Positions 46,819-59,080 of a DNA stretch of 64,000 nt are shown piece by piece; the first letter of the stretch is position 1, and every line of letters begins with the position of its first letter. The translations under genes were made by a program, and so were the position numbers. A model generated the notes under the pieces. That model was given only the letters and a program-made list of their open reading frames with translations. It was not told where the DNA came from and did not search any database. Source of the stretch: Dactylorhiza incarnata (taxonomy: Eukaryota > Streptophyta > Magnoliopsida > Asparagales > Orchidaceae); assembly GCA_033032865.1 (NCBI GenBank), contig JAWHQI010000028.1:5599001-5663000 (forward strand), written 5' to 3'.

Positions 46819-48119
46819 GGCCCCAACCCCCTCCTTCCCTGAGTACACCCCCCTCATCCTCCTCCTCCCATGCCAGCTAGCCCTCCCCCTCCCCTGCCGT
46901 AACCCTTCCCAGCCGAGCCCTTCCCCCTCCCTCTCTGCTTCCTATACGGGGAAAAGCCCCACCCCGGATGACGGCCGGAGGCGCCAGGCCGCCGGACCCC
47001 GCCGGAGGACTGCCCCCTCCCCGGCGCCCCAGCAAGGGGCGGCAGGGGAGGCTCCCCTAGTGGGGGAGGTGACGCAGCAAGCCTGCATGGCGCATGCAGG
47101 CTGCACCACCACCCACGCCCCCTTCCTTATGTATTTTTGGCGGTGGCCGGCAGCGCCAGGCCGCCGGAGCACCACCGGAGTGGTCGTCGGCCCCTAGCGC
47201 ACCAACCGGGGGTGGAGCCGGCCCCAGCCGGCCGCTGCCCGGCAGCGACAGCGGCCGCCTCCCGCTGGGATAGCGGGAGCCATCCGATCTTCACCAGGAA
47301 ATCAGGCGGCTCCCCTTTCCTTCACTCCCCCCCCCCCCCCCCCGCCTCCACATACGTGCCACCCCACAACGGATCCGCTGCCGATCCACTGTGGGGACCC
47401 CAGGAGGGCGCACGGTGCAGCGCCCCCTGCCCCCTCTCCTTTCCTCTATCCGCACCCCAAAAGCCCCCTTCCTTATTTAATTTCCTGAGGGTGAATGGGG
47501 CATTTTTGGCAAAAACCCCAACATGGAAAATGTTCCCCACTCAGAGGGGCACCTCCTGTAATTTTTTGAGATTTTTAGGTGGAAATTTGCTATTTTTAAA
47601 CCCATATACAAGGTTTATTTAAAAGAATTAAAAGACCAAATGAGCTGGGAAAATTCCCCAAAAATTATAGGCTCTAATTTAGGATATTTTGCAATTACTA
47701 TAAAAGTTTGAAGGTGTGATCTTTTCTTTTGGTCCTTTAAAGGTCTTTTACGAGCAAAATAAACGCCCGAAATTGAGCGACATTAAGTGGGATAATTTGG
47801 CGGACTTGCGACGCGTATTTTTAGTTACGTAGTAAAATTATGCGTATCGATCTACGGAATCGACTAAGTTAAAAGTATCGACGCGAAATTTGGATCGTAA
47901 TCACGAGGAGACACTGCAAATTCAATAACGTCAAGATATTTAAAATGTGAACCCAAGGCACACGATATATAAGTAATCTCACAAAATATAAGTAAGCTCC
48001 TATGAACGGAGAAAAGACCTCTATGAATGGGGATTGAACGAAACTTCCTCCTAAGAACGGAGTTGACATTGAAGCCTCCTGTTATGGTGTGATTGGACTA
48101 GTAACCCTTTTATTTATTA

Positions 48120-48445
48120 TGCTCTCCAGTCTCGTACTGGTCCTGCATTTTCTTTCTGCATTTATTTTTAAACCAGTCTCGCACTGGTCCCCTTACTTAT
48201 ATTTCTGTTCGTTCATTTCCAGTAATCCAGTCTTGCACTGGTCCTTTATTTACTGTTTTCTGTACTTTCAATTTTCTAGTCTCGTACTGGTCCTGCATTT
48301 ACTTTCTGCATTTATTCTTTAAATCCAGTCTCGCACTGTTCCCCTTACTTATATTTCTGTTAGTTCATTTCCAGTAATCCAGTCTCACACTGGTCCTTTA
48401 TTTACTGCTTTCTGTACTTTCAATTCTCCAGTCTCGTACTGGTCC
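48120..48445 (+). repeat. ~50-bp repeats with hairpin CCAGTctcgtACTGG
   Basis: Seven copies at about 48126, 48172, 48228, 48275, 48327, 48379 and 48428, each CCAGT(ctcgt/ctcgc/cttgc)ACTGG with short T-rich spacers ('tttctgcatttattt'). Each unit can form a 5-bp stem. They are in the downstream half of the LTR, so they would be in the RNA. Confidence 0.75.
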
Positions 48446-49750
48446 TGATATTACGGCCCCTGCTTCCGGCCTTTCTTACTGCTTATGTTGCACTTTATAT
48501 ATTTTAGTGCTAACCGCGGTCCTATGCTGGCAAGCGGTGCTTCTCCTCCTTTCTGTGAGGCCTTAGTTGGGGAAAACCTGGAGTTGAGTCCCTCCTCCCG
48601 AGTGACCCCAAATAAGGAGCCCTCCTACCGCTGAGCCTCCCGGTCAAAAGTCGAGTGACCGGTCGAGTTAAGAATGTTGCGGCAAGACTTAAAGCGCTTA
48701 CTCTGAGTTTAAGATTTTGAAGATTGTTTTGGAAGTGGTGGGTCGGTCACACCCGCAGACCGTTCGTACCGGTGTGGGAGGGTTGACGACTCATGGTGAC
48801 AGGGAGATGTGCACAGCGGGTTATCACCACTCTTAACCCACAGTTTTGCCTCCGTTGGTCGGCCTAAACTTTGGAATCGCCGGATCTCGCTCACATCCAG
48901 TTAGTACATTAAGTTGTACGGGAGGGCCTGAGTGATACGGTACGACTACATTTAGAAGTGGCAGGACTGGCCACTATCACCGACGGCCACATCGGTGAGG
49001 CCCGTGGGGTACGCAACCCTGCTTGAAGCAAAGCGGTCTAACCTGTGTCGACACAGGGTTTTGCATGTGTGCAGGTTTGAATACTTGGGTGCGAGTGTGT
49101 GCGAAATAGTACCGCCTTTATTACATACTGCGCGTCTATGTCACCTCGTGGATATTATAGATGGTAGGCCATATAGATATATATATATACGTATATATGT
49201 TTGCCTGCTGCTAACCATCTACCTTGCTTCGGCTATTTATTTCTATACCTTAGCTTGCCCCCAGGATATGGATCCGGGGAGGGAATGTGTCTTCTACTTA
49301 GCTCTGTGACTAATGGTTATTCTTATAACCAATCACAGGAGATGGGACAGCACGAAGCCCCCGCACAGCAGGATCAGTTACCAGCCTTAGAGATGGCCCA
49401 ATCGGATACTCCAGCCTCGCCCCCTGTCTTCCGCGACGTGAGTCCTAGAGTATAGGACTAGCTTAAGAGCATTTTGTTATAGTCATGTGTAGCCCCCGAG
49501 GAAGATGTTGTAAACAATAGGCTTCAACCTTTTCTCTTTATGAATTATAAGTTGTGTGCTTAGTTTTCCTATTCTATTGCTTCCGCTATGTGATTCTGAT
49601 GTATTGTTGTGATTCTTGTGCCTGGCAAGGCGACCGCTCAGTGCTTAAGAGGGTGGGCCGTTGCCATCCGGGAAGCACTAGTACTCAGCTTTGGGCAGTA
49701 AGATCCCCCCTCCCTGAACCCGGTTCAATTTTGCGGAGGGGTCTTACAAA

Positions 49751-49766
49751 TGGATCAGAGCTACCA
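49751..49766 (+). other. Gypsy E primer binding site
   Basis: TGGATCAGAGCTACCA, two bases after the LTR. Compared with the usual TGGTATCAGAGC, one T is missing; F has the same deletion (TGGATCAGAGCG). Confidence 0.7.
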
Positions 49767-49869
49767 CGATCCGACCACATGGGGCAGTCTTTAGATCCTC
49801 CCTTCCCAGTTTCCGTTACTTGCTTCGGGATGAACCACGCAGCGGAAGCCTGGTGGACCCTTAGGTTTA

Positions 49870-51030
49870 ATGTTTAAGGATCCTAGACTGCACAGTAATA
49901 CACCCACACGTTCTTCCGCTTCCTTTCAGTCAGTTCTGCAAAATTCTCTTACTTTTGCAAGTACTGATGTTCGCTTGTTACTTCTCCAGATACAGTTGTA
50001 CAGTAACGGAAGGTCCTCCTCTAGGGATCAGTACCATCCTACCACTCCACCACCAGCCCCGGCTGCCCCAACTGCAGTTCCTTTTGTTGATACGGATCTA
50101 GGACGGACACTGACAGCTCTGCTAGCCACCTTTCAGACAGCCATCCTACAGCCACCCCAGCAGACCACTGTGCCTACCGATCTTCTGACGACATTCCGAG
50201 GGCTAAGGCCCCTACCTTCCGAGGCACCGAGTCTGCCATACAGGCAGAGGAGTGGGTAGAGAGAGTTGAGGAGCTTCTGGTTGGGATGATGTGCCCCGCT
50301 GTGGCCGCAGTGTCTTTAGTAGTGACCTTACTGGAGGGGTATGCCCGAGACTGCTGGAGGGCAGCCAGCCGCTCCACATTTAGAGGACGACCACTCAGCA
50401 CGATCCTCTGGGGAGAGTTCTCAGAGGTCTTCCTAGATCACTTCATCTCAGACGCAGATAGGATTGCACTCCAGGAGCGTTTCCTGCAGATCCGGCAAGG
50501 AGAGAGGACGGTACTGGAGTACCAGCGAGAGTTCATCCACTTGGCCCATTTCGCTGGGACTTTGGCAGTTACAGACAGAGATAGAGCGACTAGATTCTAT
50601 TGAGGACTACGAGACGATCTTTTATAGGCTTTGATCATGATCTCCCAGTCGACCTTTCACACGATCCCCTCACACGCCGCAGCCTTAGAGATGGATCAGA
50701 GGATGGTGGCCCAACAGCGAAGGGGACACATGGATGTTCCCCGGGCTCAGGGCCGAGAGAGAGGAGTAGGCCCTCGCAGGCAGGACCGAGATAGGAGACA
50801 GCGTCAGCGCCACGAGCCATATAGGCATGCACCCCAGCCCCGATCGGCACTAGCACCCAGACCAGCCCCAGCACCTCAGCCCGCCCCAGCCGCCCGACAA
50901 GATGTTCCCTTTGCAGGGAACTGCTACCTTTGCCAGCAGCCCGGGCATATACGAGCTTTCTGCCCTCAGGCTGTAGGCAGGCCCAGCTTAGGAGCAGTAC
51001 AGGGAGCTGCAGAGAGAGGACGAGGATGAG
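49870..51030 (+). pseudogene. gag: Gypsy E gag
   Basis: It has a Pro/Thr-rich N-terminal part. Then a frame change near 50200 leads to the retrotransposon gag domain: FRGTESAIQAEEWVERVEEL, LEGYARDCWR, and FLDHFISDADRIALQERFLQ followed by the GERTVLEYQREF block. A stop at about 50601 precedes an Arg/Pro-rich region with the knuckle CYLCQQPGHIRAFC (50922-50963). Frameshifts and stops prevent one product. Confidence 0.8.
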
Positions 51031-51223
51031 GAGGTTGCAGAGGACGACCTATAGGCAGGAGGGACCAGGCTAGACAGTGCAGAGCAGCACCACTCGAGGC
51101 ATACACATTAGATCTTCAGCATGGACCTGCACCAGATGTAGTGATATGTATATACTTTAATTAGCTATGGTATACTAGGATGATATGATGTAGCCTTTTG
51201 TTTAGCTTGTGTGATTACTACTC

Positions 51224-51790
51224 ATGTATATCTGTAAAGAGCATATGATCATAGTATATATATTACCAGGTTTACTTTTGGTAGAAGGTTATCCCGCTAA
51301 AACGCTATTCGATACCGGTGCCACACATTCCTTCGTCGCACAGAACTTCATCGCAAACAAAGGAAACACCGTACGATCATCTGGAATGTCGATACGAATA
51401 CGACTCCCGGATGGATCAGACATGACGTCCACATAGAAGTGCTCCTTCCAAGCAACGCCAGGAGGCGTAGAATTCAAAATCAACGCAACCATTCTAGCGA
51501 TAACCGGATTCGACATCATTTTAGGAATGGATTGGTTGGCCGAGCACAACGCCCAAATCAATTGTTTGACTCGAGATATCCACCTCTGAAACCCAAATGG
51601 GCAGTCTATCACACTAACAGGTATACCCTCTGTCACCCGCATTATCTTAACATTCGCTCAAACAGTCAAAGCAGTCCGGCGAAAGGACGAGGTGTACCTG
51701 ATCTACTTCGAGATGGATGACAAGACGCAAGTACTCTCTAGAGTACCCGTAATTCAAGACTTCCCAGACGTCTTTCCAGAATCCCTTCCT
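51224..51790 (+). pseudogene. Gypsy E protease
   Basis: Retropepsin motif LFDTGATHSFV at about 51305-51337, then ILGMDWLAEHNA (flap and C-terminal block, about 51515-51550). One frame is open apart from TAG at 51434 and TGA at 51587. At each, the family sense codon would be one transition away (Trp and Arg). Confidence 0.82.
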
Positions 51791-52717
51791 GGGTTACCCC
51801 CGCAATGAGAAGTAGTCTTCCAGATTGAACTTGCTCATGGAGCTCGACCGGTATCCCGAGCACCTTATCGGATGGCCCCAAGGGAACTAGCTGAGCTCAA
51901 GATACAATTACACGAGTTAATTGATGCAGGTTTCGTTCGTCCAAGTACCTCGCCCTGGGGAGCTCCAGTACTATTTGTCAAGAAGAAGGATGGATCCCTG
52001 CATCTCTGTATCGATTACAGGGAACTAAATAAGCTCACTATCTGAAATACCTATCCCCTACCTAGGATAGACGAATTGTTCGATCAGTTGCAAGGCGCGG
52101 CCATCTTCTCCAAAATGGATTTAAGGTCCGGCTATTATCAACTCCGAGTACGAGAAGAAGACATCCCCAAGACCGCTTTCAGCTCCCTCTATGGACTTTA
52201 TGAATTTATGGTAATGCCGTTCGGGCTGACCAATTCCCCATCCGCCATCATGGCTCTTAAGAATAAGGTGTTTGAACCTTTCCTAGACCACTTCGTGATC
52301 GTTTTTATAGACAACGTACTTATTTACTCGAAGAACAAGACGGATCATGCTAGGCATCTCCAAATGGTATTACTTAAGTTACGGGAACACTCGCTCTTTG
52401 CAAAGTCCAGTAAGTGTGAATTCTGGATAGAGGAAGTCGGTTTCCTTGGGCACACGATCAAAAAGAACGGGGTAGCAGTAGACCAAGCCAAGATACAAGC
52501 GGTGCGAGACTGGCCACCACTTAAGTCAGCGGCAGATATTAGGAGTTTCCTTGGTCTTGCTGACTACTACCGCAAGTTCGTAGAAGGATTTTCTAACCCC
52601 TCACCTCCCTCACCAAGAAGGATACAACGTTTCAATGGACTCCCGAATGCGAGGCAGCATTCGCGGAACAAAAGAACCGACTAATATCGGCTCCAATTCT
52701 GACACTCCCCTCAGGCA
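51791..52717 (+). pseudogene. Gypsy E reverse transcriptase
   Basis: Same frame as protease, with TGA at 51806 and 52043. Blocks are [18 protein letters not shown], then [56 protein letters not shown] and the [16 protein letters not shown] blocks. The catalytic box reads [10 protein letters not shown]: the second Asp codon is AAC at 52313-52315 instead of GAC/GAT. A frameshift near 52598 precedes the F insertion. Two independent kinds of damage make it inactive. Confidence 0.88.
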
Positions 52718-53483
52718 CTGAGTGTAAGACCCCCCTCCCAAATCGGCGGTCCGACCGGGGGATCTTATCGCACACCACCCCTTTTGCACGACGCCGAAGC
52801 GATCACGAAGGGTGAAGGTACCAGTTTCTTCAACCCCCTTCCTTGAACACTCCAAGGTCATGCATTGGGGATGTGTTAAGCGAAAGTCACTACACATCAA
52901 CAGAGTAAGGAAGCGACATTCTAGCGGAAGACTTCATTAAAGAGTGCACTTTATAGTATTTAGCGGAAGACGTCGTATTATAGCGGAAGATTAACTATCA
53001 CAGAAACCTTAAACTCAAGACCTGTATGAATAATTTCCATACCTCCACCGCATTAAATCCTGTCCATCCAGGATTCATTGCCAATATATAGATGTTGTGA
53101 GGTGGGGCACAACAAAAGTGATGCGGCTCAACAACTTGTACCTAATGTAGTCTGCTCTGTGGCTTTCTCCACACTTGGGTGTTGTCTCTCATCCGCACCT
53201 GTCACCTGTGCTAAAGACAAGATATTAGAACCATGAATCAAATCCAACTCCTACTAACACACAACATAATATAACAATTACAAGGGAGGGGATATCTGGA
53301 CTCTTATTGGGCCGAGGCAGTCTTCCCGCGACCACCGCCTGCGTACTCTGTATCATCCTGCATACGGCCTCAGACCCACGTAGTTCTATTAGTTTCGCAC
53401 GGGTTGCCCTCTCAGACCGTCCGTCGTGCGGGTTGCCTTAGAGTAAAACTCATAGGCCATCCGATTTTATCCCTTGTCACATT

Positions 53484-53720
53484 TCTCGAAGGCGACATTT
53501 ACTTCTCGTAGGAATTATTTCTCGAAGGCAACATTTCTTTCCCGTAGGAATTATTTCTCGAAGGCAACATTTCTTTCCCGTAAGAATTATTTCTCGAAGG
53601 CAACATTTCATTCCCGTAGGAATTATTTCTCGAAGGCAACATTTCTTTCCCGTAGGAATTATTTCTCGAAGGCAACATATCTTTCCCGTAGGAATTATTT
53701 CTCGAAGGCAACATTTCATC
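53484..53720. repeat. 36-bp tandem array in F LTR
   Basis: About 6.5 units of 'ttctcgaaggcaacattt' plus 'ctttcccgtaggaattat'. The other LTR has the same array at 59842-60078. Because 36 is a multiple of three, several frames stay open, with 12-residue repeats on both strands. These ORFs are not genes. Confidence 0.85.
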
Positions 53721-56049
53721 ATAAGAGGAGAAAAGAAAAATCTTTTAAAGCTTAACAATACATCCACCCACAGTTTTGTAGGAGGAGAGAAGACGAACTC
53801 TATATAAGCTTAGCATATCTCCATCCGAGAAGGTACCACTATTTTAACCCGGCTGGCAATTAAGTCGAGCCATCCTCATATGGCTCATAGGCTCCCGTCA
53901 ATCATTTGGATGCTTGGTGATCAAACCCAAGTCATCTATATAACATTTCCATTGGTATTGGTACCACATCAAAAGAAGAGGGAGTCTTTCCACCTTTAAT
54001 CAAGATCAGAATTTGTGAAGGGGTAGAGAGAGAAGAAATGTTAGAGAATATGGGAAGGAGGTAGTAACAGCAAAGCCCACCTACCAAAAGCATATCAACA
54101 GCCCTCAATTCACAAGGAAATCCCCAACATTAAATGATAGCAGCAGCCCCCAACCCGATTCTACAAGGCAGCCCCCAATTAGACAAAAAACATATAAGAA
54201 GCAGCCCTCCCCCCCCCCCCCCCCCCCCCCCCCAATCAGGTTATATAACAGCAACCCCCATTTAGACAACAAAAATAATGGAAGCAGCCCCCAGCAAAAA
54301 TGCATAACAGCAGCCCCCTTTAGGAATTAAAATTCCCAACTTATTTAAGCATAGCAGAAAACCTTGCTAACAACCAAGAGGAATTACCATAAACAAGCCT
54401 AAAATTTTGCCAACAAAAACTAGAGAATCACGCCCAATGACCCAAAACTTTTGTCAACAAAACTTTTAGGAGTTCAGCCACTTGAAGAAGCAGGATACTA
54501 TTAATCAAGAAAGGAATCCAGAAAAGGGATGGAGGGAGGAGGAGGAAGAGAGTGTAAAACATTATTGACTGAGTCCCGCCTATCAATATTCAAACAACTT
54601 CTATATCTCCCCATATTTATAGAGATTAGGAGAGGTGGGGGAGCTCCTGGGTTGCCTGTGATAGAGAGATAGGAACAAGATAGGAACCCAAGGCTCAGTT
54701 GACCTCCAAGTAAAGGCAGAAAACAAAGAGGCTGAAAAGGAGCTCTCATCTCCCAAACTCCTTTCAACAAATAAGATAGCTTCATGAATTGTCTGATGAT
54801 CAACTCTGATAAGGAAATCAAATAAAGACTAGTGACACTATTCCTAGCAATCTTCTCACATATTACAAATATTCAGTGTTTGAACCACTCCAACTCTCAA
54901 AACCTTATTGAGAAGTTGCTTCAAGGTTCTATAAAGTATAACTTAAGCAGCATAAACTAGGTAATCGGAAATGACGAGAAGGGAGTTCAGTTCAAGGGAT
55001 TAGCAAGGATCTCGTTTAAGCTCCAACTGAAATCAACTACCCTTCCCCAACCTTAAAGAAACATACACCAAGTTAGATTAAAATTTACAAACCTTCTCAA
55101 GCGAACCCCCCCCCCCCCCCCCCCCCACCACCACCACAAGATAGGCCCTCTCTTGAGCAAGCTTACAACTCATATATACCAATATATAAGAGCTTGCTTA
55201 GACAGACAGTGAGAGAGGGTTAGAGTAATGATTACCATTTCCGGAGGAGGAAGAGAGAGTGAAGCTGCCATACCTTGCCGTGAGTCCCCCCCCCCCCCCC
55301 TGAGGATGCCGACCCAGCTCTCTTTATAGCCATGGCTGGCCAATGAGAGTTCATCACAAGGATTGTGGTTTTCTTTCTCCTTCTTGGTTTGAGTTCAACG
55401 GTAGAGGGAGAGATTGGTTTGAGATAAATGATAGAGGGAGAGATAGAGATCAATCCGAAGCTCCCAGCGCAACACTTCTTCCGAATCCAAAAGCACAGGT
55501 GGCCTCTATCGCATGGCAGATGGATCCACCCCAAGAACTGTTCAGGAACGAGGAATAGCTGCCCGATCATACCTTCCGCTCCGAGCTCGCGTGCCATGGA
55601 TTTCCGCCCCTAGTTCCTCCGCCCCTGGTTTTGGGGTTTCATCGCCGATTTCTGTTTAGGAGCAGGGCATCCAACTCTTTTATTCTACATATATAAGCTT
55701 ATATATGTATATGTATATATATACACATTACACAAACACACATATATATGCACGTATATATATCAAAGCATGCAAAGTTCTCGCGAAAAAAACAATGCAC
55801 AAAGGGTCTTGCTGTGTTCGTAACAATCACACGAAGTTAACGAAATTATTTGAAGTTGATTCCGAATCCGTTCATTCATAATTATTCACACCAATCAGTA
55901 CACAGCTCAAAATAGGTTATTTCGGCTAACTTTCTCAAATCTCATTGAATTTGAACGAAACGAATTGTGTTGCGCTCATATTGATTATACCAGTCTGATG
56001 CGAGTAACTGGGATCAATTCTGAGCTCGTGTGCTCAATACTCTAAAACT

Positions 56050-56680
56050 GCGTCGTCGTGACGCGCTACTGTACTCAGAACGGTCACTTTCTCCAACTGA
56101 CCTCGGATTGGAACGAAATGAATTCCGTTGCACTCGTATCGACCATACGAGTCTAACGCAACTGACAGAAGTCGATTCGGAGCACGTATGCTCAATATTC
56201 TAAAACTGCGTCGTCGTGACGCGCTACGGTACTCAAAACGGTCAATTTCACCAAATGACATCGGATTGGAACGAAACGAATTCTGTTGCACTCGTATCAA
56301 CCATACGAGTCTAACGCAACTGACAGAAGTCGATTCGGAGCATGTATGCTCAGTATTCTAAAACTGCGTCGTCGTGACGCGCTACGGTACTCAAAACGGT
56401 CAATTTCACCAAATGACCTCGGATTGGAACGAAACGAATTCCGTTGCACTCGTATCAACCATACGAGTCTAACGTTACTGACGGAAGTCGATTCAGAGCA
56501 CGTATGCTCATTATTCTAAAACTGTGTCGTCGTGACGTGCTGCGGTACTCAAAACGGTCAATTTCACCAAATGACCTCGGATTGGAATGAAACGGATTCC
56601 GTTGCACTCGTATCGACCATACGAGTCCAACGCAACAGACGGAAGTCGATTCGGGGCACGTCTGTTCAATAAACAACTTT
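56050..56680 (-). repeat. 158-bp tandem array in F 3' LTR
   Basis: Four units, palindrome 'actcgtatcgaccatacgagt' at about 56132, 56290, 56448 and 56606: period 158. Minus-strand homologue of the array at 45840-46470 in E. The 5' LTR copy is at 62075-62710. Confidence 0.8.
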
Positions 56681-57552
56681 GACGTTGTGGCGAAGCACGA
56701 TGCTACCCAAAACAGTTATTTCCTTAAATAACCACCACTATGTGGTGAAGGTCGGGTCGTGGTTGCCCTATGACCCGGCCTAGGTTCCTCCAAGGGTTCA
56801 ACTGAACCGGCTAGACCCCTTTTCAAAGTTGGGATGTTACAAACCAATAAAACAAAGAAGATTTTCGTCCCCGAAAATACGAGTGGGTCATGGAGGTTCA
56901 AAACGGGACCTACTGTAGATCACTATAGGCGTCGAATGATCCCAAAATTTAAGGGTCTATAGGTTTGGTTTTTCCTAATGAGCTGCATCGATTGCTTTTA
57001 TCGTGCAACATAAGAAGTAGCTTAAGTGGAACAAAGGTAGCTTTACCGTAGCTATGTCCATTCTGCCGCAATTCTGATATATATTGTTCGAGGGAACATT
57101 TCGTGCGCCAAATTGTTCACTAATTGAATTACCAGCTTAGATAATTATATCGAATAAGTAATTCTAGCATAGTCGAATACCTCCAAAATTTGCATATCTG
57201 AAATGCAAAATTTGTGAGTTGTGTCCTAGAGGTACATAGTAAAAACCCATTAACATATAACCGACTCTTATACGAATGTTTATATGTTAGTGGAACAGAT
57301 AACAAGAATTGTAAGTAAGCAGGGTAAATCCATGACATATAACCAACTCCCATACGAAGGTTATATGTTGATGGTACATGTAAAAATAGCAAATAAGCAG
57401 TGAAAAATTCATGAACATATAACCAACTCCCATACGAAGGTTATATGTTAATGGTATATGCAGGTATGTATGTTTTGATGCAAATGATGCACATGCAAGC
57501 CATGCATAACGAGTACTCACGACTCAATCACATATCCAAACATCGACATAGT

Positions 57553-58215
57553 CTGACCGCTTTTCTTCCAGCAGGGTCGCGACCCCCGCGGGCCTCACCG
57601 ATGTGGCCATCGATGACAGTGGCCGGTCCTGCCACTTCTGGGTGTGGACGTACCGCACTACCCAGGCCCCAACGTACAACCCCGTGTACCCTCGGACGTA
57701 GGAGACATCCGGCAACAACTGAATTTGGCCAACCAGCAGAGGGACCCAGCGGGGCATATAAGATACAACCGAGCTCCTGGGGAGCACATCTCCCTATCGC
57801 CTAGAGTCGTCAACCCTCCCGCACCGATACATACAGTCTACGGGCATGACCGACCCGCCACTATAATCACATACAATTATTTTACTAGTTTGCACCTGAT
57901 GTTGCCATATTTTGACCGTTTTTCTTCCAACAGGGTAGCGAACCCCGCGGGCCTCACCGATGTGGCCGTCGATGACAGTGGCCGGTCCTGCCACTTCTGG
58001 GTGTAGATGTACCGCACTACCCAGGCCCCAACGTACAACCCCGTGTACCCTCGGGCGTAGGAGACATCCGACAACAACTGAATTTGGCCAACCAGCGGAG
58101 GGACCCAGCGGGGCATATAAGATACAACCGAGCTCCCGGGGTGCACACCTCCCTGTCGCCTAGAGTCGTCAACCCTCCCGCACCGGTACGTACGGTCTAC
58201 GGGCATGACCGACCC
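57553..58215 (-). repeat. Two tandem ~356-bp units homologous to part of the gypsy E LTR
   Basis: Units start with 'gaccg(c/t)ttttcttcca' near 57557 and 57913 and are over 90 percent alike by eye. Reversed, they match E LTR 48721-49042 ('gagggttgacgactc', 'ggcaggaccggccact', 'ccacatcggtgaggcccg'). What is LTR in E is thus internal and doubled in F. Confidence 0.75.
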
Positions 58216-59062
58216 GCCACTTTTCTACCGCAAGCAATTTACAGTAAAAGCAATGAATAAAATAGGCAACCAGCATATTCGAGTCCGCGGTGACTTACCC
58301 TTTTTAACGAGGCTTTCCGGCTAGCCGAGTATACAATATTGCAAGTCCCATGAATGCTAACAATGTAATTCTGGGATGGGGTGCATACAAGCTTTTCTAA
58401 ATTTGCCACTATTTTATTTCAATCCAGCACATTGCCTTAGTAATTATTTCCTGAAATATTGACGTTATTGAAAAGACTAACATTTCATCATATCTCTTCT
58501 ACGATTACACAGCTTTATTTTAAACAGATCGTCAAATTGATAAATGTTATATCAAGTCAAAGCATACTTCATATTTGCAATCGTCAGAGCAATTCTCCAT
58601 ATACACACAAAATTTCATTTGATTAGCTCACCTCAAATGAAATTTTGAAAACGAGAATTTTAATCCCAATAAAACAAAGAGGCTTAAACCTGGGATTGAA
58701 ATTAGTAATAGAATCCTTACATTGCACACATAATTCCATATGATTAGTTTACCTCGAATGGAATTTTGAAAATGAGACTTTAATCCCAAAAAAACAAAGA
58801 GGCTTAAACCCGGGGTTCAAAATTGAACTGGTCAATTGCATGGTTTAATGAAAGTGTTTTATGGGGACAAGGTAAATCATCAGTTGATATCCGATGTGGT
58901 AAAGGCATGTAAGTGTTAATCCACATATATATGCCAAGTTTGTTGTTAACTTTTTCCTTTAAGGTCCACCACCGCTTCCGCTGTAGTGGGTCGTCCTGAA
59001 CCACGCAATAATGATCGGTGGAGAAAGAGTTGTTTCTGTGAACACTATTGGTCAAAAGATCG

Positions 59063-59078
59063 GTTACGCTCTGATCCA
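59063..59078 (-). other. Element F primer binding site
   Basis: Minus strand TGGATCAGAGCGTAAC, two bases inside the LTR end; the TGGATCAGAGC core is the same as in E. Confidence 0.7.
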
Positions 59079-59080
59079 TT

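Larger units (their letters stand above)
45785..49748 (+). repeat. Gypsy E 5' LTR
   Basis: 3964 bp, TGTAACATCCCGAC...GGAGGGGTCTTACA. In order: a 158-bp tandem array (45840-46470), a GC-rich promoter region with C21 and C17 runs, a TATA box at 46811, GC-rich sequence to about 47450, a ~50-bp hairpin array (48120-48445), a block shared with the interior of F (48721-49042), and an AT microsatellite (49165-49200). ORFs at 46778-47622 are composition artefacts. Confidence 0.88.
52723..56841 (-). repeat. Element F 3' LTR (full form)
   Basis: 4119 bp. It includes a 36-bp tandem array (53484-53720), C-runs of 25, 21 and 15 bases (54209, 55106, 55286), a minus-strand TATAAAG at 55322-55328 and a 158-bp array (56050-56680). 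It has ~330 bp (about 54262-54590) that the other LTR lacks. Confidence 0.88.
56842..59080 (-). other. Element F interior
   Basis: Minus-strand order: primer site (59063-59078), then a leader resembling that of E (minus-strand ORF 58804-59136, without recognised domain, aligned with the E leader near 49830). Then follow a ~125-bp repeat pair containing 'aaacaaagaggcttaaacc' (near 58670-58815), the tandem 356-bp block (57553-58215), ~80-bp repeats 'catataaccaactcccatacg' (57255-57460), and a pol tail-like 'cggggacgaaaatc' next to the 3' LTR. No typical purine tract is seen there. Confidence 0.75.

Noticed and set aside
46778..47622. GC-rich overlapping ORFs of 139 and 161 codons
   Set aside because: Low-complexity Pro/Arg/Ala products of the GC-rich LTR of E; no family match and interrupted by a C-run.
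49751..49766. tRNA gene near the TGGATCAGAGC string
   Set aside because: Only the primer site is present; no cloverleaf surrounds it.
53484..53720. CRISPR-like array
   Set aside because: Direct repeats without unique spacers, in plant LTR DNA, with no cas genes.
53474..53767. ORFs with perfect 12-residue repeats on both strands, also at 59832-60125
   Set aside because: Product of a 36-bp tandem repeat inside an LTR; open in several frames at once.
56034..56676. Repeated ~77-codon ORFs on both strands, also at 62060-62757
   Set aside because: Made by the 158-bp tandem array; the similarity between ORFs is that of the repeat units.
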